A stretch of 64,000 nucleotides of DNA. It comes from Psychromonas sp. MB-3u-54. GTDB lineage: Bacteria; Pseudomonadota; Gammaproteobacteria; Enterobacterales; Psychromonadaceae. A program made the translations under genes and the position numbers. The stretch spans positions 1 to 64,000 of the forward strand of contig NZ_PJBP01000183.1 of the NCBI RefSeq assembly GCF_002836415.1, in the 5' to 3' direction. The stretch's first letter is position 1; every line of letters begins with the position of its first letter. Below the pieces are notes generated by a model, which ran no database searches, was not told where the DNA came from, and saw only the letters and a program-made list of their open reading frames with translations. This document shows, in pieces, positions 16,878-27,074 of this stretch.

Positions 16878-16908
16878 AGTTTAACCATTACCCTTGGGGG
16901 AAGGTCAA
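16878..16908 (-). promoter_or_regulatory. MerR-type promoter, minus strand, 19-bp spacer
   Basis: On the minus strand TTGACC (16908-16903), 19 bp, then TAAACT (16883-16878). The spacer contains a dyad of the form ACC...CCC...GGG...GGT. The plus-strand core CATTACCCTTGGGGGAAG matches the promoter at 15366-15396 closely. It points at the HMA-like gene. Confidence 0.7.
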
Positions 16909-16972
16909 GCTGGAAGGTGGATTGAAATTATTTAGAAAGATTTTTTCAACTTCTCTAAAGGGAAAATATTTC

Positions 16973-17062
16973 ATCAGTTTTTGAGCAAGGATACCTCCCG
17001 CTAAAGCAGGAGGTATCCTTGCTCAAAAACTGATTACGTCGCTCCTTTAGGGGCGACGTAAT
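16973..17062. repeat. Very strong double palindrome
   Basis: Perfect 26-bp arms at 16973-16998 and 17009-17034 with a 10-base loop CGCTAAAGCA. A second, nearly abutting palindrome has perfect 10-bp arms ATTACGTCGC (17033-17042) and GCGACGTAAT (17053-17062). Such hairpins are typical of transposon ends or of strong bidirectional terminators; no T-tract is visible. Confidence 0.85.
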
Positions 17063-17316
17063 TGACAAAAATCAATTCACAGAGACGCTTATATTATCAT
17101 TTGGATTTGAGAAGACGATCAAATCAGGATTCTTTAAGGTATCAATGCAATCACTATTAAGTTTAATCAATGCTGAACTTAATGTAAATCAGGTAAAAAA
17201 TGTCTTAGTTAACTTTTGAACTTGGAAAGCCCTTCAGCGTCATGTTAAGGCATCTGCAGCGAAAGCATTCGTAGGTTATAGCAGCTTGAAATCAGGCGAG
17301 AAAAGCCTGATTACTT
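17063..17316 (+). pseudogene. Possible gene remnant of unknown family
   Basis: An open stretch ending at TGA 17217-17219 reads about 50 residues with protein-like composition (FEKTIKSGFFKVSMQSLLSL, INAELNVNQVKNVLVNF). A following stretch after the stop (WKALQRHVKASAAKAFVGYS) may continue it. No start codon or ribosome site. AATCAGGC (17290-17297) and GCCTGATT (17305-17312) form a hairpin inside. It may be a transposon or phage relic, or chance. Confidence 0.25.
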
Positions 17317-17674
17317 AATATCTGTGTCTAGACTACAATAAATAATAGTCCTGTAGCATTACGTTGTTTGGCTTGTTTTTCAATGTGTCGTTCACTTTTG
17401 GCCTCTCACCGTTGATATGAGCTATCAAATCTTAAATCTATATTAGATGGTCTGGAAGTTTGAGCGAATAAGGGGCAACCAATATGTGAGTTGGTAAGGC
17501 GGTAAGTTATTGACTCAGTGTATTTTAAACATGCGGTTTTTGCTAAAAGAAAAGCTGTCTCCGTATACACAGCAGTGGGCAATGCATTGGCGCATTAAGC
17601 GACTTGCAGGGCTAAAATATCTCATCACTCTAAATGGCCTGTCGCTGTTTCAGATAAATTATTCGAGGCTATTT

Positions 17675-18364
17675 ATGTGCTTTTCGGCAACAGCAAGTAT
17701 CAGTCTGGGGTTGGTGTTAGTCCCCGTGGGTATCTACTCAATCAAAAGGGCAGGCGCGCTACCTGCTGGTTTTAGAGTGTTGGCGTTAACACCTTTACTG
17801 TTTGGCCTGCAGCAAACTTTAGAAGGTTTTGTCTGGCTAGGTCTCGCGTCGGGGGATGTATTCGCTACTCGATTATCAGCGCTGGGGTTTAATTTTTTCT
17901 CCCTTTTTTTCTGGTTGGTATGGATCCCTTTATGTTGTTATTCCATCGAACCAAGCGCACTAAAAAGAAAGCTATTTTCTCTACTGTTTATGTTGGGGCT
18001 AGCGCACGGTTTGTCTCTGTATGTACCATTACTCCTCTACAAAGATTGGTTGACGGTCGAGATTGTTGGTCATTCCATTAACTACAGCGCACGGCTGCTG
18101 CATGACGGTCATGTGCCGATTATTTTTCTGCAGATTTTGTATCCCCTGATTATTATTGCGCCTTTGTTATTGAGCAGCAATGGTCATGTCAAGATTTTGG
18201 GTGTTATTACTTTGTCCTCGTTATTACTGACCAGGCTGCATTTTGATTATGCACTTATTTCGGTGTGGTGCTATTTTGCTGCGGTATCTTCTATTTATAT
18301 TCTCTTTATGATTATTCAAACCTTAAAACGTGCTGAAAAATCAGCCGTCGGCATCACCATCTAG
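17675..18364 (+). CDS. DUF6629-type membrane protein
   Basis: From ATG 17675 the protein starts MCFSATASISLG, the hallmark N-terminus of this family, and is about 229 residues with roughly seven membrane segments. GAGG lies seven bases upstream. An open extension back to 17510 is not family-like and lacks a ribosome site. Function is unknown; the family occurs widely in bacteria as solitary genes. Upstream 17317-17674 holds no other supported gene. Confidence 0.7.
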   Translation: MCFSATASISLGLVLVPVGIYSIKRAGALPAGFRVLALTPLLFGLQQTLEGFVWLGLASGDVFATRLSALGFNFFSLFFWLVWIPLCCYSIEPSALKRKLFSLLFMLGLAHGLSLYVPLLLYKDWLTVEIVGHSINYSARLLHDGHVPIIFLQILYPLIIIAPLLLSSNGHVKILGVITLSSLLLTRLHFDYALISVWCYFAAVSSIYILFMIIQTLKRAEKSAVGITI

Positions 18365-18390
18365 TCAGGTCGTTCTGTTATAAGAAAAGC

Positions 18391-18735
18391 ATTAAGTTTA
18401 TGATCATTCGTTTCAAAGGATAAATTGACGCTAACAAAGCCGTCAGGATGAATTTGAAGAGTAAATATGATCACTTTATAATGCGTTTGGTATTATTGGT
18501 AGAGTGCATTCTACGCATCGCAAACAGGAAATAGGTGCACGGAGTGCACCCTACGGGTTATTAATAAATGTAGTCGAGCGTGGAATATTTTTATTTGTGA
18601 TGTAGAGTGAATGTAAATACTCTGTTCAATGGATTGAGTCGACATGATAAGTTAATTAATGGAATTGCTATTATGTGATCGGTAGGGTGCGCTCCGCAAG
18701 CAGCGGCAATCGGTGCGCGGAGCGCACCCTACGGG
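18391..18735. repeat. Dispersed palindromic repeat cluster, two cores
   Basis: A conserved flank (18391-18455; TTTATGATC...TTCAAAGGA...AAAGCCGTCAGGATGAA) is followed by two palindromic cores of the GTAGGGTGCGCTCC type at 18497-18556 and 18680-18735. The same flank and core recur at 43293-43445 and, inverted, at 48078-48215. This accounts for most of the 552-bp gap between the DUF6629 gene and the next gene. Confidence 0.8.
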
Positions 18736-18841
18736 CTATTTCATTGCCAATGTATTGCACCAGTCAGGCAATTACATTCGATAATCTAGCCAATTTTGTA
18801 TTTAAAGATGATGAACATATAGTTGTTAAGGTTAGTCGAGA

Positions 18842-18912
18842 ATAGAATAACTATCCTTCACTTATCCTGCCTTACTTAGAACGAAATTTTTACTCTAAAG
18901 GTCAACAGACCC
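18842..18912 (-). mobile_element. Partial MITE-like element
   Basis: It matches one end of the 260-bp element at 19588-19851: ATAGAATAACTAT, then TTTACTCTAAAGG, ending GGTCAACAGACCC at 18912. An internal part is missing. It lies four bases beyond the end of the next gene. Confidence 0.65.
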
Positions 18913-18916
18913 AGTA

Positions 18917-19558
18917 TTATGATGCACTATACAGTGCATCAACTTCTCCATTTTTAATGCCTTTATTGACGCGCAACAAACTACTTTGTGCAATCGATAA
19001 TACTTCCTGCATATTCTCATAACAGCGTCGTTCATTTTTACCGTAAGCAAAAAAGGTCAAGGTCACTTGATGGCCGATACCGCCAGTATCAGGTTGATCA
19101 CCCAAGACTAAATAACAGGTCGGTGATTGTGATAAACAAATAGCGCCGGCTTTAAATCCGGGTTTAGTTTTAGTTACATGCTGCAGTATATTTTCCACCA
19201 ACCAATCAATACTTTTCGCCTGACAGTTCTCCGGGATATCACGAAACAAGATCATTAACCGTGCACTGCACTTTTTCGCGTAAGGATATTGTCGATCAGT
19301 ATTGTCTTCCGCCGGATTAAACACGCAATCGTTACTTTCCAATAATGAACGCGGACCGTTTACCCATTCTATCAGCGCATAAAACTGTTCGACAAATTCC
19401 CATTTTTTAAAGGGGAGAAGATCTTCGATGGCGCTGCGGATAAGCTTAGGTTGTTGCTTAAAGTCGATATATACACTGCTATCATCGGATACCATACTCG
19501 TCCATGGGTGTGATCTTAATGCTGAATTATCAATCTTCTTGGAAATAAAAGCGTCCAC
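18917..19558 (-). CDS. Hypothetical protein lying between two MITE copies
   Basis: Not recognised. From GTG 19558, which has AAAGGCAG just upstream, the product is about 213 residues, soluble and without a signal peptide. Notable stretches are YAKKCSARLMILFRDIPEN and PTCYLVLGDQPDTGGIGH. The frame stays open upstream to 19657, inside a MITE-like element, so the element may have replaced the original start; ATG 19495 is a further alternative. It is flanked by a full MITE copy upstream and a partial one downstream, in an interruption of the his operon, so horizontal acquisition is plausible. Confidence 0.55.
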   Translation of the reverse strand: MDAFISKKIDNSALRSHPWTSMVSDDSSVYIDFKQQPKLIRSAIEDLLPFKKWEFVEQFYALIEWVNGPRSLLESNDCVFNPAEDNTDRQYPYAKKCSARLMILFRDIPENCQAKSIDWLVENILQHVTKTKPGFKAGAICLSQSPTCYLVLGDQPDTGGIGHQVTLTFFAYGKNERRCYENMQEVLSIAQSSLLRVNKGIKNGEVDALYSAS

Positions 19559-19587
19559 AGTTTCTGCCTTTGTTGAGTTATGTACTA

Positions 19588-19851
19588 GGGTCTGTTGACC
19601 TTTCGTGTGCATTTTTGCAGCAATTTGTGGGTGCTTTATACAAGGCCGAGCCTGCAACCTGTCGTTATTCTACATAAGTAGGCGATAACGTAGTCGATCG
19701 TATCCACAAATGCTGCCCTTCGGGTTCATCTAAAAGCGTCCTGCGCTGCGTTATGCGTCGTTTACATAGAATAACTATGCTGCATTCCTGATGCCTTGTT
19801 CAGAACACTTTTAGATTGAACAAAATTTGTACTCCAAAGGTCAACAGACCC
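19588..19851 (-). mobile_element. MITE-like element, copy 2 (264 bp)
   Basis: Terminal inverted repeats GGGTCTGTTGACC and GGTCAACAGACCC, flanked by TA on each side (19586-19587, 19852-19853). It is inverted relative to copy 1 at 6449-6707 and highly similar to it along the whole length. It contains no gene of its own. Confidence 0.88.
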
Positions 19852-19971
19852 TAATGAGAGGGCTGATTAAAATGCCGATGGTTTTTGGTTTTTAATTTAA
19901 ATATGGCTTGGTTATTTTTGTGTGTTATTCGCTAATTGGAGGTGGTTTGCGGAGTACCAATCCTGTCATAG

Positions 19972-20006
19972 AGCTGTGATCCCTTTATTTTAAAGGGATC
20001 ACAGCT
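19972..20006. terminator. Perfect hairpin downstream of hisA
   Basis: 16-bp perfect arms (AGCTGTGATCCCTTTA and its complement) with a 3-base loop, 34 bp after the hisA stop. No T-tract on either side, so an intrinsic terminator is uncertain. It may mark the new end of the hisG-A transcript. Confidence 0.55.
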
Positions 20007-20039
20007 GTGCTGATAGTTAGTTACGCAAAAGGCAAAAAA

Positions 20040-21377
<1,338 letters not shown>

Positions 21378-21381
<4 letters not shown>

Positions 21382-22448
21382 AAAACACCTTTGCTTGAAG
21401 GTAAGTCAGTTCCTACCACTTTTATACATTGGCGCAGGGTACGGCCAAATGTTTTGAATAAACCTTCAACCATATGATGCGCATTACCCTTTTCAACTTC
21501 AAGGTGTAAGGTTGCACCCATCGCTTGTGTTAGGGAATGGAAAAAATGTTGAACCATTTCCGTTGACATAGTGCCGACTAATTCACGCGGAAAATCCGCT
21601 TGAAATTTAAGGTACGGACGACCGGATAAATCCAAGGTACAACTGGCTTTTGCTTCATCCATGGGCAAGACAAATCCAAAACGGCCAATACCGCGTTTGT
21701 CTCCCAGGGCTTTTTTAAATGCTTCGCCAAGCGCAAGCGCAGTATCTTCAACCGTATGATGATCGTCTATGTGTAAATCACCTTTAACCTTTACATCCAT
21801 TTGGAAACCACCGTGGGTGGCGATTTGATCTAACATGTGGTCAAAGAAGCCCATGCCGGTATCAATATGGTTTTCACCGCTATTGTCTAAATCTAAGGCG
21901 ACATTAATATCGGTTTCTTTGGTTGTACGGGTAACGGATGCAGTACGGCCTTGACTGGTTAACTGTTTCACAATCTTATTCCAGCCACAGGTTTCTTTGT
22001 TGTATAGTATGCCGGTGATACCCATATTTTCAGCAAGCTGGGTATCGGTAATACGATCGCCAATAACATAGGAATGTGCAAAATCGATGCGTCCTGATTT
22101 CAGGTATTCACTGACCATCCCTAAATGGGGTTTACGGCAGCTGCAGTTATCCGTGGTGAAGTGTGGACAAAGCAGAGTGGCTTCGAATTTTACGCCTTGA
22201 GATGCAAAAATTTCGATCATTTTATTCTGCGGAATATCAAAATCAGACTGCGGATAACTGTCGGTTCCCAGACCATCCTGATTTGATACAATCACCAAAA
22301 TATAACCCGCATCTTGTAATGTCAGTAAGCTTGGGATCACATAGGGTTCAAAGATTAATTTCTCTAAACTATCAACCTGTTTGTCGCTGATGGGCTCATC
22401 AATCAAAGTACCATCACGATCGATGAATAGAAATTTTTGTTTGCTCAT
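21378..22448 (-). CDS. hisB: Bifunctional histidinol-phosphatase / imidazoleglycerol-phosphate dehydratase
   Basis: 356 residues, the fused gammaproteobacterial type. The N-terminal HAD phosphatase starts [14 protein letters not shown], with a zinc-binding loop [14 protein letters not shown]. The C-terminal dehydratase carries [30 protein letters not shown] and [13 protein letters not shown] with metal-binding His. It performs steps 6 and 8 of the pathway. Ten bases separate it from hisC. Confidence 0.97.
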
Positions 22449-22458
22449 TATTTATTTC

Positions 22459-23529
22459 CTATAGCGAGTTTAAGGTGGTTAATGTTGCCTGCATTTCAGC
22501 TTCTGTGCCGATAGTAATGCGAATACAGTTTTCTAAACGTGGCTTGCCCGCAAAGTCGCGCATAATGATGCCATCTTTGGCAAAGGCTGCGAATACTGTT
22601 GCCGAGTCTTTAAAACGCACCAGTAAAAAGTTACCGGTTGCCTGAAAAATCTCTGTGACACAATCAACGTCCTGCAGTGCATTCTGTAACAGTTGGCGGT
22701 TGTTATTAAGTATTTTAACGCGTTCATACATAACCGTTAAGCCGGCGGTTGAAAGGGCTTGTGTTGCTATCTGAGCAACCGGCGCCGGCATTGGATAAGG
22801 CGCAATTACTTTTGACAACATTTCAATAACCGCTTCCTGTGCCAGAGTAAAACCACAGCGAATAGCGGCCAGGGCAAAAGCTTTTGACAGGGTGCGAGTG
22901 ATAACCAGATTTTCATATTGTGCAATCAAATCTGCCTGGCTTAATTCGGGACAAAATTCGATATAGGCTTCATCTGCAACAATTAACGCTTTGCCTTGTG
23001 TTGCCTGCAGCAATGCTTTCAGTTTCTGCCGGTCAAGCATATTACCTGTGGGATTGTTAGGCGCACATAGGAAGACTAATTTAACCTCACTGCCGACTTT
23101 TGTTACCGAATTTTCAACTGCTTGATAATCAACATCAAAGTTATCTGCTAAGGCGACCTCTTCAATTGCAACACCACAGGTTTCAGCACTGATTGCATAC
23201 ATACCGTAGGTTGGCGGGCAGATTAAAATACGGTCTGCTCCGGGCTCACAAAAGGTGCGGATCAGTATTTCAATACTTTCATCGGCGCCGCGGGTGCTTA
23301 AAACCTGGCTGTGCTTAACACCGGCATAATCGGCATAGGCAGTGATTAATGAATGAGGTTGAAATTCAGGGTAGCGATTGAGTTTGCTGGAATCCAGTTG
23401 ATATTCATTACAGTCTGGAGATTCATTTGCGTTTAACCAAACGTCTCCCGTCCCTCCAATACGACGTGCAGAAAGGTAAGGTGTTAACGCTTGCACCGTT
23501 TCACGGGCAAGGTGTTTAATGCTGCTCAT
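22459..23529 (-). CDS. hisC: Histidinol-phosphate aminotransferase
   Basis: PLP-dependent class II aminotransferase, 356 residues, pathway step 7. The PLP lysine is in RTLSKAFALAAIRCG; other landmarks are LCAPNNPTGN, VADEAYIEF and the C-terminal RITIGTEAEM. A 114-bp gap to hisD, larger than elsewhere in the operon, contains a short hairpin. Confidence 0.97.
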   Translation of the reverse strand: MSSIKHLARETVQALTPYLSARRIGGTGDVWLNANESPDCNEYQLDSSKLNRYPEFQPHSLITAYADYAGVKHSQVLSTRGADESIEILIRTFCEPGADRILICPPTYGMYAISAETCGVAIEEVALADNFDVDYQAVENSVTKVGSEVKLVFLCAPNNPTGNMLDRQKLKALLQATQGKALIVADEAYIEFCPELSQADLIAQYENLVITRTLSKAFALAAIRCGFTLAQEAVIEMLSKVIAPYPMPAPVAQIATQALSTAGLTVMYERVKILNNNRQLLQNALQDVDCVTEIFQATGNFLLVRFKDSATVFAAFAKDGIIMRDFAGKPRLENCIRITIGTEAEMQATLTTLNSL

Positions 23530-23562
23530 GTATTTTATTCCCTAGCGAATAATTCTGATGTC

Positions 23563-23580
23563 CGCGAGCAAAGACTCGCG
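23563..23580 (-). other. Intra-operon hairpin between hisD and hisC
   Basis: CGCGAG and CTCGCG form a perfect 6-bp stem with a 6-base loop in the 114-bp gap between hisD and hisC. It may stabilise or process the mRNA; no T-tract follows. Confidence 0.4.
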
Positions 23581-23643
23581 TGCCTGTTTTGCAACACGCA
23601 ATATTTGCCCAAAATTATTAAAAGTTAACTTTATTACAGGCGA

Positions 23644-24951
23644 TTATTTTGTACTGTTTAATTTATCCACACGGATAGTGACGGCGCGTTTATGTGCCGT
23701 TAAGCCTTCTGCATCTGCAAGGCAGGTCACAGTAGGCGCTAAATTAAGCAGACCTTCTTTGGTTAGCTCCTGCACAGTATAACGTTTAACAAAGTCTGCT
23801 AAGCCTAAACTTGAATAGGTACGGGTATAACCATAAGTGGGTAAAACATGGTTTGTCCCACTGGCGTAATCGCCCACTGACTCAGGTGTCCAGGCGCCTA
23901 AAAATATGGAACCGGCATTTTTCAGTTTCGGCTGCAGCGCGCGTGGTGAGTTAGTTTGTACAATCAGATGCTCGGGAGCATAACGGTTAGATATTTCAGC
24001 CGCTTGCTCAAGATTTTCACAAATAATACTGACACTGTTTGCGATCGCTTTTGAAGCGATATCTCGGCGTTCTAAAACAGCTAACTGCTGATTAATTTCA
24101 ATGGCAGTTTGCTGTGCGACAGCAAGGCTTGGGGTCACTAATATAGATTGTGAGTCATGGCCATGCTCAGCTTGAGAGAGTAAATCTGCCGCGATAAAAG
24201 CGGGATCGGCATTCTCATCTGCAATGACCAGTACTTCCGAAGGGCCTGCCGGCATATCAATGGCGGCACCGGCAAAATCATTACTGACCTGACGTTTTGC
24301 TTCGGTAACATAGGCGTTGCCGGGACCAAAAATTTTATCAACGGAGGCAATGGTGTCAGTGCCATAGGCTAAAGCGGCAATTGCCTGCGCACCACCCACG
24401 GTATAAATTTCATCTACGCCGCACAGTGAGGCGGCAAATAAAATTTCATCAGCCACGGGAGGCGGGGTACAGAGTACTAAGCGGCTGCAACCGGCAATTT
24501 GTGCGGGTGCTGCCGTCATAATGACGGTTGAGGGCAGCGGGGCACTGCCACCCGGGATATAGAGCCCGACTGACTCAATGGCTTGAGTATGCATTTCGCA
24601 GACCACACCCGGCATGGTTTCAACGCGGATCACATCCTGCACTTGTGCTTGATGAAATTTAACCACTTGGTTATAAGCGGTGCGGATAGCTGTTTTAATA
24701 TCATCGCCTAAACGTGCGCTCGCCTGCTCAATGTGCGCTTTCGAGATGGTGAAATTTTCGCCATCTAATTTATCAAAACGTTTAGTGTACTCTAATAGAG
24801 CGCGATCACCTTTAATACGAACATCAGAAATAATGTCAGAGACGGTTGTTTTTAGTCCGGCAGAATCCGCCATTGCAGGACGAGCAAGCAGCAACGCTTG
24901 TTGTTCATCGGATAAATCTAACCAGTTAACTGTCCGCATTTTAGTTTGCAT
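23644..24951 (-). CDS. hisD: Histidinol dehydrogenase
   Basis: Zinc enzyme, 435 residues, oxidising histidinol to histidine in two NAD-dependent steps. Family landmarks are [19 protein letters not shown] (read here as [11 protein letters not shown]), [32 protein letters not shown] and the zinc-binding [11 protein letters not shown]-terminal [10 protein letters not shown] is also present. It starts two bases after the hisG stop. Confidence 0.97.
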   Translation of the reverse strand: MQTKMRTVNWLDLSDEQQALLLARPAMADSAGLKTTVSDIISDVRIKGDRALLEYTKRFDKLDGENFTISKAHIEQASARLGDDIKTAIRTAYNQVVKFHQAQVQDVIRVETMPGVVCEMHTQAIESVGLYIPGGSAPLPSTVIMTAAPAQIAGCSRLVLCTPPPVADEILFAASLCGVDEIYTVGGAQAIAALAYGTDTIASVDKIFGPGNAYVTEAKRQVSNDFAGAAIDMPAGPSEVLVIADENADPAFIAADLLSQAEHGHDSQSILVTPSLAVAQQTAIEINQQLAVLERRDIASKAIANSVSIICENLEQAAEISNRYAPEHLIVQTNSPRALQPKLKNAGSIFLGAWTPESVGDYASGTNHVLPTYGYTRTYSSLGLADFVKRYTVQELTKEGLLNLAPTVTCLADAEGLTAHKRAVTIRVDKLNSTK

Positions 24952-24953
24952 GA

Positions 24954-25850
24954 CTACTCCATCATTTTTTCAATGGGTAACACTAGAATAGAGCTCGCGC
25001 CTAAGGTTTTAAGCTGCTCCATTGTTTCCCAGAATAAGTTTTCTTTGCTTACCACGTGCAGCGCTACATGGTCACTGCTGCCTGAAAGTTGCATTACGGT
25101 TGGTTGCTCTGAACCCGGTAATAGTGACTTGATTGCTTCTAAATTAGCCGTTGGCGCATGCAGCATAATGTATTTACATTCTTTAGCCGATTGCACACCA
25201 TCAATACGGGTTAAAATACGATTGACTAAATCTTGTTTTTTGGGGCTTAATGGTTCAGCCCGCTGTATTAAAACAGCCGTTGAACGATAGATAACTTCAA
25301 CTTCTTTAAGGCCATTTGCTTCCAGTGTTGCACCGGTTGAGACCAGATCACAAATTGCATCGGCAAGGCCTGCGCGGGGAGCCACTTCAACAGAGCCGGT
25401 TAACATACAAGATGTATAAGGGATATTTTGTTCTTCCATAAAACGCTTAAGGATATGAACATAAGTCGTTGCGATACGTAAATTCGCCAGTGATTGAACA
25501 CCTTGATAGTCAAAATCATTATCAACCGCAAGTGAGAAACGACAGGCACCAAAAGCGAGTTCTTTAACTACTTTATGTGCGGTTGGCTCTTTTGCCACCG
25601 TACGCATCATGTTTTCTTCTTCAAGTACATTTTGACCGATAAAACCAAGGTCAACCACGCCATCCATTATTAAGCCTGGAATATCGTCATCGCGCACGCG
25701 CAGAATATCAATGGCCATATTGTCACTGTGTGCAATCAAGCGTTGGGTATTGAGGTTAACTTTTACACCACAAGCTTTTAATAACTTAACGGTATCATCA
25801 CTTAAACGACCTTTCTTCTGTATTGCAATTCTTAAACGCTGTTCTGGCAT
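24954..25850 (-). CDS. hisG: ATP phosphoribosyltransferase
   Basis: First, feedback-inhibited step of histidine biosynthesis, 298 residues, the long HisG form with a C-terminal regulatory domain. Landmarks: [18 protein letters not shown] at the start, [21 protein letters not shown] and the PRPP-site stretch [19 protein letters not shown]. First structural gene after the hisL attenuator. Confidence 0.97.
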   Translation of the reverse strand: MPEQRLRIAIQKKGRLSDDTVKLLKACGVKVNLNTQRLIAHSDNMAIDILRVRDDDIPGLIMDGVVDLGFIGQNVLEEENMMRTVAKEPTAHKVVKELAFGACRFSLAVDNDFDYQGVQSLANLRIATTYVHILKRFMEEQNIPYTSCMLTGSVEVAPRAGLADAICDLVSTGATLEANGLKEVEVIYRSTAVLIQRAEPLSPKKQDLVNRILTRIDGVQSAKECKYIMLHAPTANLEAIKSLLPGSEQPTVMQLSGSSDHVALHVVSKENLFWETMEQLKTLGASSILVLPIEKMME

Positions 25851-25875
25851 TATTATTTTCCTTGTCCTAAAAACT

Positions 25876-25910
25876 AAAAAACCCTCGGGAGGTATGACTT
25901 CCGAGGGTTT
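25876..25910 (-). terminator. his attenuator terminator
   Basis: On the minus strand a GC-rich stem (AACCCTCGGAAGT / ACCTCCCGAGGGTT) is followed by TTTTTTAG. It lies between the hisL stop and hisG. It is the expected terminator of classical histidine attenuation. Confidence 0.9.
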
Positions 25911-25970
25911 ATTTTATTGGTAACCTTTGGAAGAACGTAAAACTTCTCCCAAGAATAAGATCCTGAAAGA

Positions 25971-26015
25971 TTAGATAATATGATGGTGATGTGATTTCAG
26001 GATGATTTTTTTCAT
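25971..26015 (-). CDS. hisL: his operon leader peptide
   Basis: A 14-residue peptide, MKKIILKSHHHHII, with four consecutive His codons (CAT CAC CAT CAT) read on the minus strand. Stalling at these codons when charged tRNA-His is scarce would prevent formation of the downstream terminator at 25876-25910 and allow hisG transcription. It has fewer His codons than the seven of the E. coli leader. Position, codons and terminator together make this assignment strong. Confidence 0.9.
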   Translation of the reverse strand: MKKIILKSHHHHII

Positions 26016-26120
26016 GGTTACATAATTCTCTATTTATTAAGTGGCTATAGACTAACAATCTCGTTATTAAAAGTGAACTGTTTTTTCCCTATATTCACTA
26101 TAAATGAATAACAATTCTGA

Positions 26121-26291
26121 TTATTGTTCAGTTACGACTGTATTTTGTGATTCGTTGTTCTGCTCTAATGCTTCTATTCTTGCACGCTCGGCTTTAGAAA
26201 TATATTTAGGTTTTGAAGCCGTATTTTTTTTAGCATTCATTCGTTTGATGCGTTTATCAAAAATACTGTTTAATTTTTTCTTTCTGTTCAT
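26121..26291 (-). CDS. DUF2986 family small basic protein
   Basis: 56 residues from ATG 26291: MNRKKKLNSIFDKRIKRMNA, then KPKYISKAERARIEALE, matching the DUF2986 pattern of small lysine-rich proteins of marine gammaproteobacteria. The frame is open further upstream, but that part has no coding character. Function is unknown. It lies between the his leader and the divergent CWC gene. Confidence 0.75.
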   Translation of the reverse strand: MNRKKKLNSIFDKRIKRMNAKKNTASKPKYISKAERARIEALEQNNESQNTVVTEQ

Positions 26292-26590
26292 CTCTTTTTC
26301 CGTACTTATCTGTAATACATGCATTGTAAAGATCTGCCTAAATAAACACAAGTTAAAGCAAAATATTGTGGATATTAAATAACCGTGCAGCTGCTCAACC
26401 GGCATTCTAGCAGTGCGTGAAATAAGGGCTGAGAAGGGGGGGCTATTGCAATAATAAGTTGAACAGCATTTAAGCATATATCGCGTTGATCTTTCCCGAT
26501 ATAATACCAAGCATATAATACCGAAAATACAATGCAGGAATAGGCTGTCGCGGTATATCTTTGAGCTTCGGCAAAACACAGGAACTGACT

Positions 26591-26839
26591 ATGGCTGTCA
26601 ATAACAGTAAAACTTCATGCCCATTTTGCAATGGGGTTAATAAATGTATGGCTGAAAGTGAATCACCTTGCTGGTGTTTTGAGGTGCAGATACCCAAGTC
26701 ATTGATGGCTTTACTGCCGGTAGGGTTTATTAATAAATCATGTATCTGCCAAGCCTGTATTAATGCTTTTAAAGAAAATGAACTTTTATTTAAGGAAAAG
26801 TATGGGCCTGCAGCAGTGCTGAAAAATAATGATGACTGA
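26591..26839 (+). CDS. Cysteine-rich CWC family protein
   Basis: 82 residues from ATG 26591, which has AGGA about eight bases upstream; an upstream start at 26561 is less likely. The Cys pattern SCPFCNGVNKCM, ESPCWCFEV and KSCICQACI defines the CWC family. It probably binds zinc or another metal; the role is unknown. Confidence 0.8.
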   Translation: MAVNNSKTSCPFCNGVNKCMAESESPCWCFEVQIPKSLMALLPVGFINKSCICQACINAFKENELLFKEKYGPAAVLKNNDD

Positions 26840-26935
26840 GCAGCCAGCAGGGTATAAATCTGAATAGGAGGAAAAGCGGTCAAAATGCCTGAATTTGCAT
26901 TATAAAACGATCTTGAAGCAGTTTATGATTTTTCA

Positions 26936-26961
26936 ATGACTGCGATTCAAATCGCAGTCAT
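26936..26961. terminator. Hairpin between convergent genes
   Basis: Perfect 12-bp arms ATGACTGCGATT / AATCGCAGTCAT with a 2-base loop, between the CWC gene and the convergent hydratase gene. No T-tract; a bidirectional end point is plausible. Confidence 0.5.
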
Positions 26962-27074
26962 CCTCTGTCAGTTACAAAGGCTTAGTACTCTTACATCAAT
27001 TTTCCGGCATTTTTGAGCCGTTTACTCAATAAAGGGGCCCTTTAATATAAGAAAACTTTCGGGTGAGTACTTAG

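Noticed and set aside
16727-16984. Plus-strand 85-residue open frame
   Set aside because: It overlaps the MerR-type promoter, lacks a ribosome site and has no coding character.
26297-26579. N-terminal extension of the DUF2986 frame
   Set aside because: Its residues look non-coding; the family starts at MNRKKK (26291).
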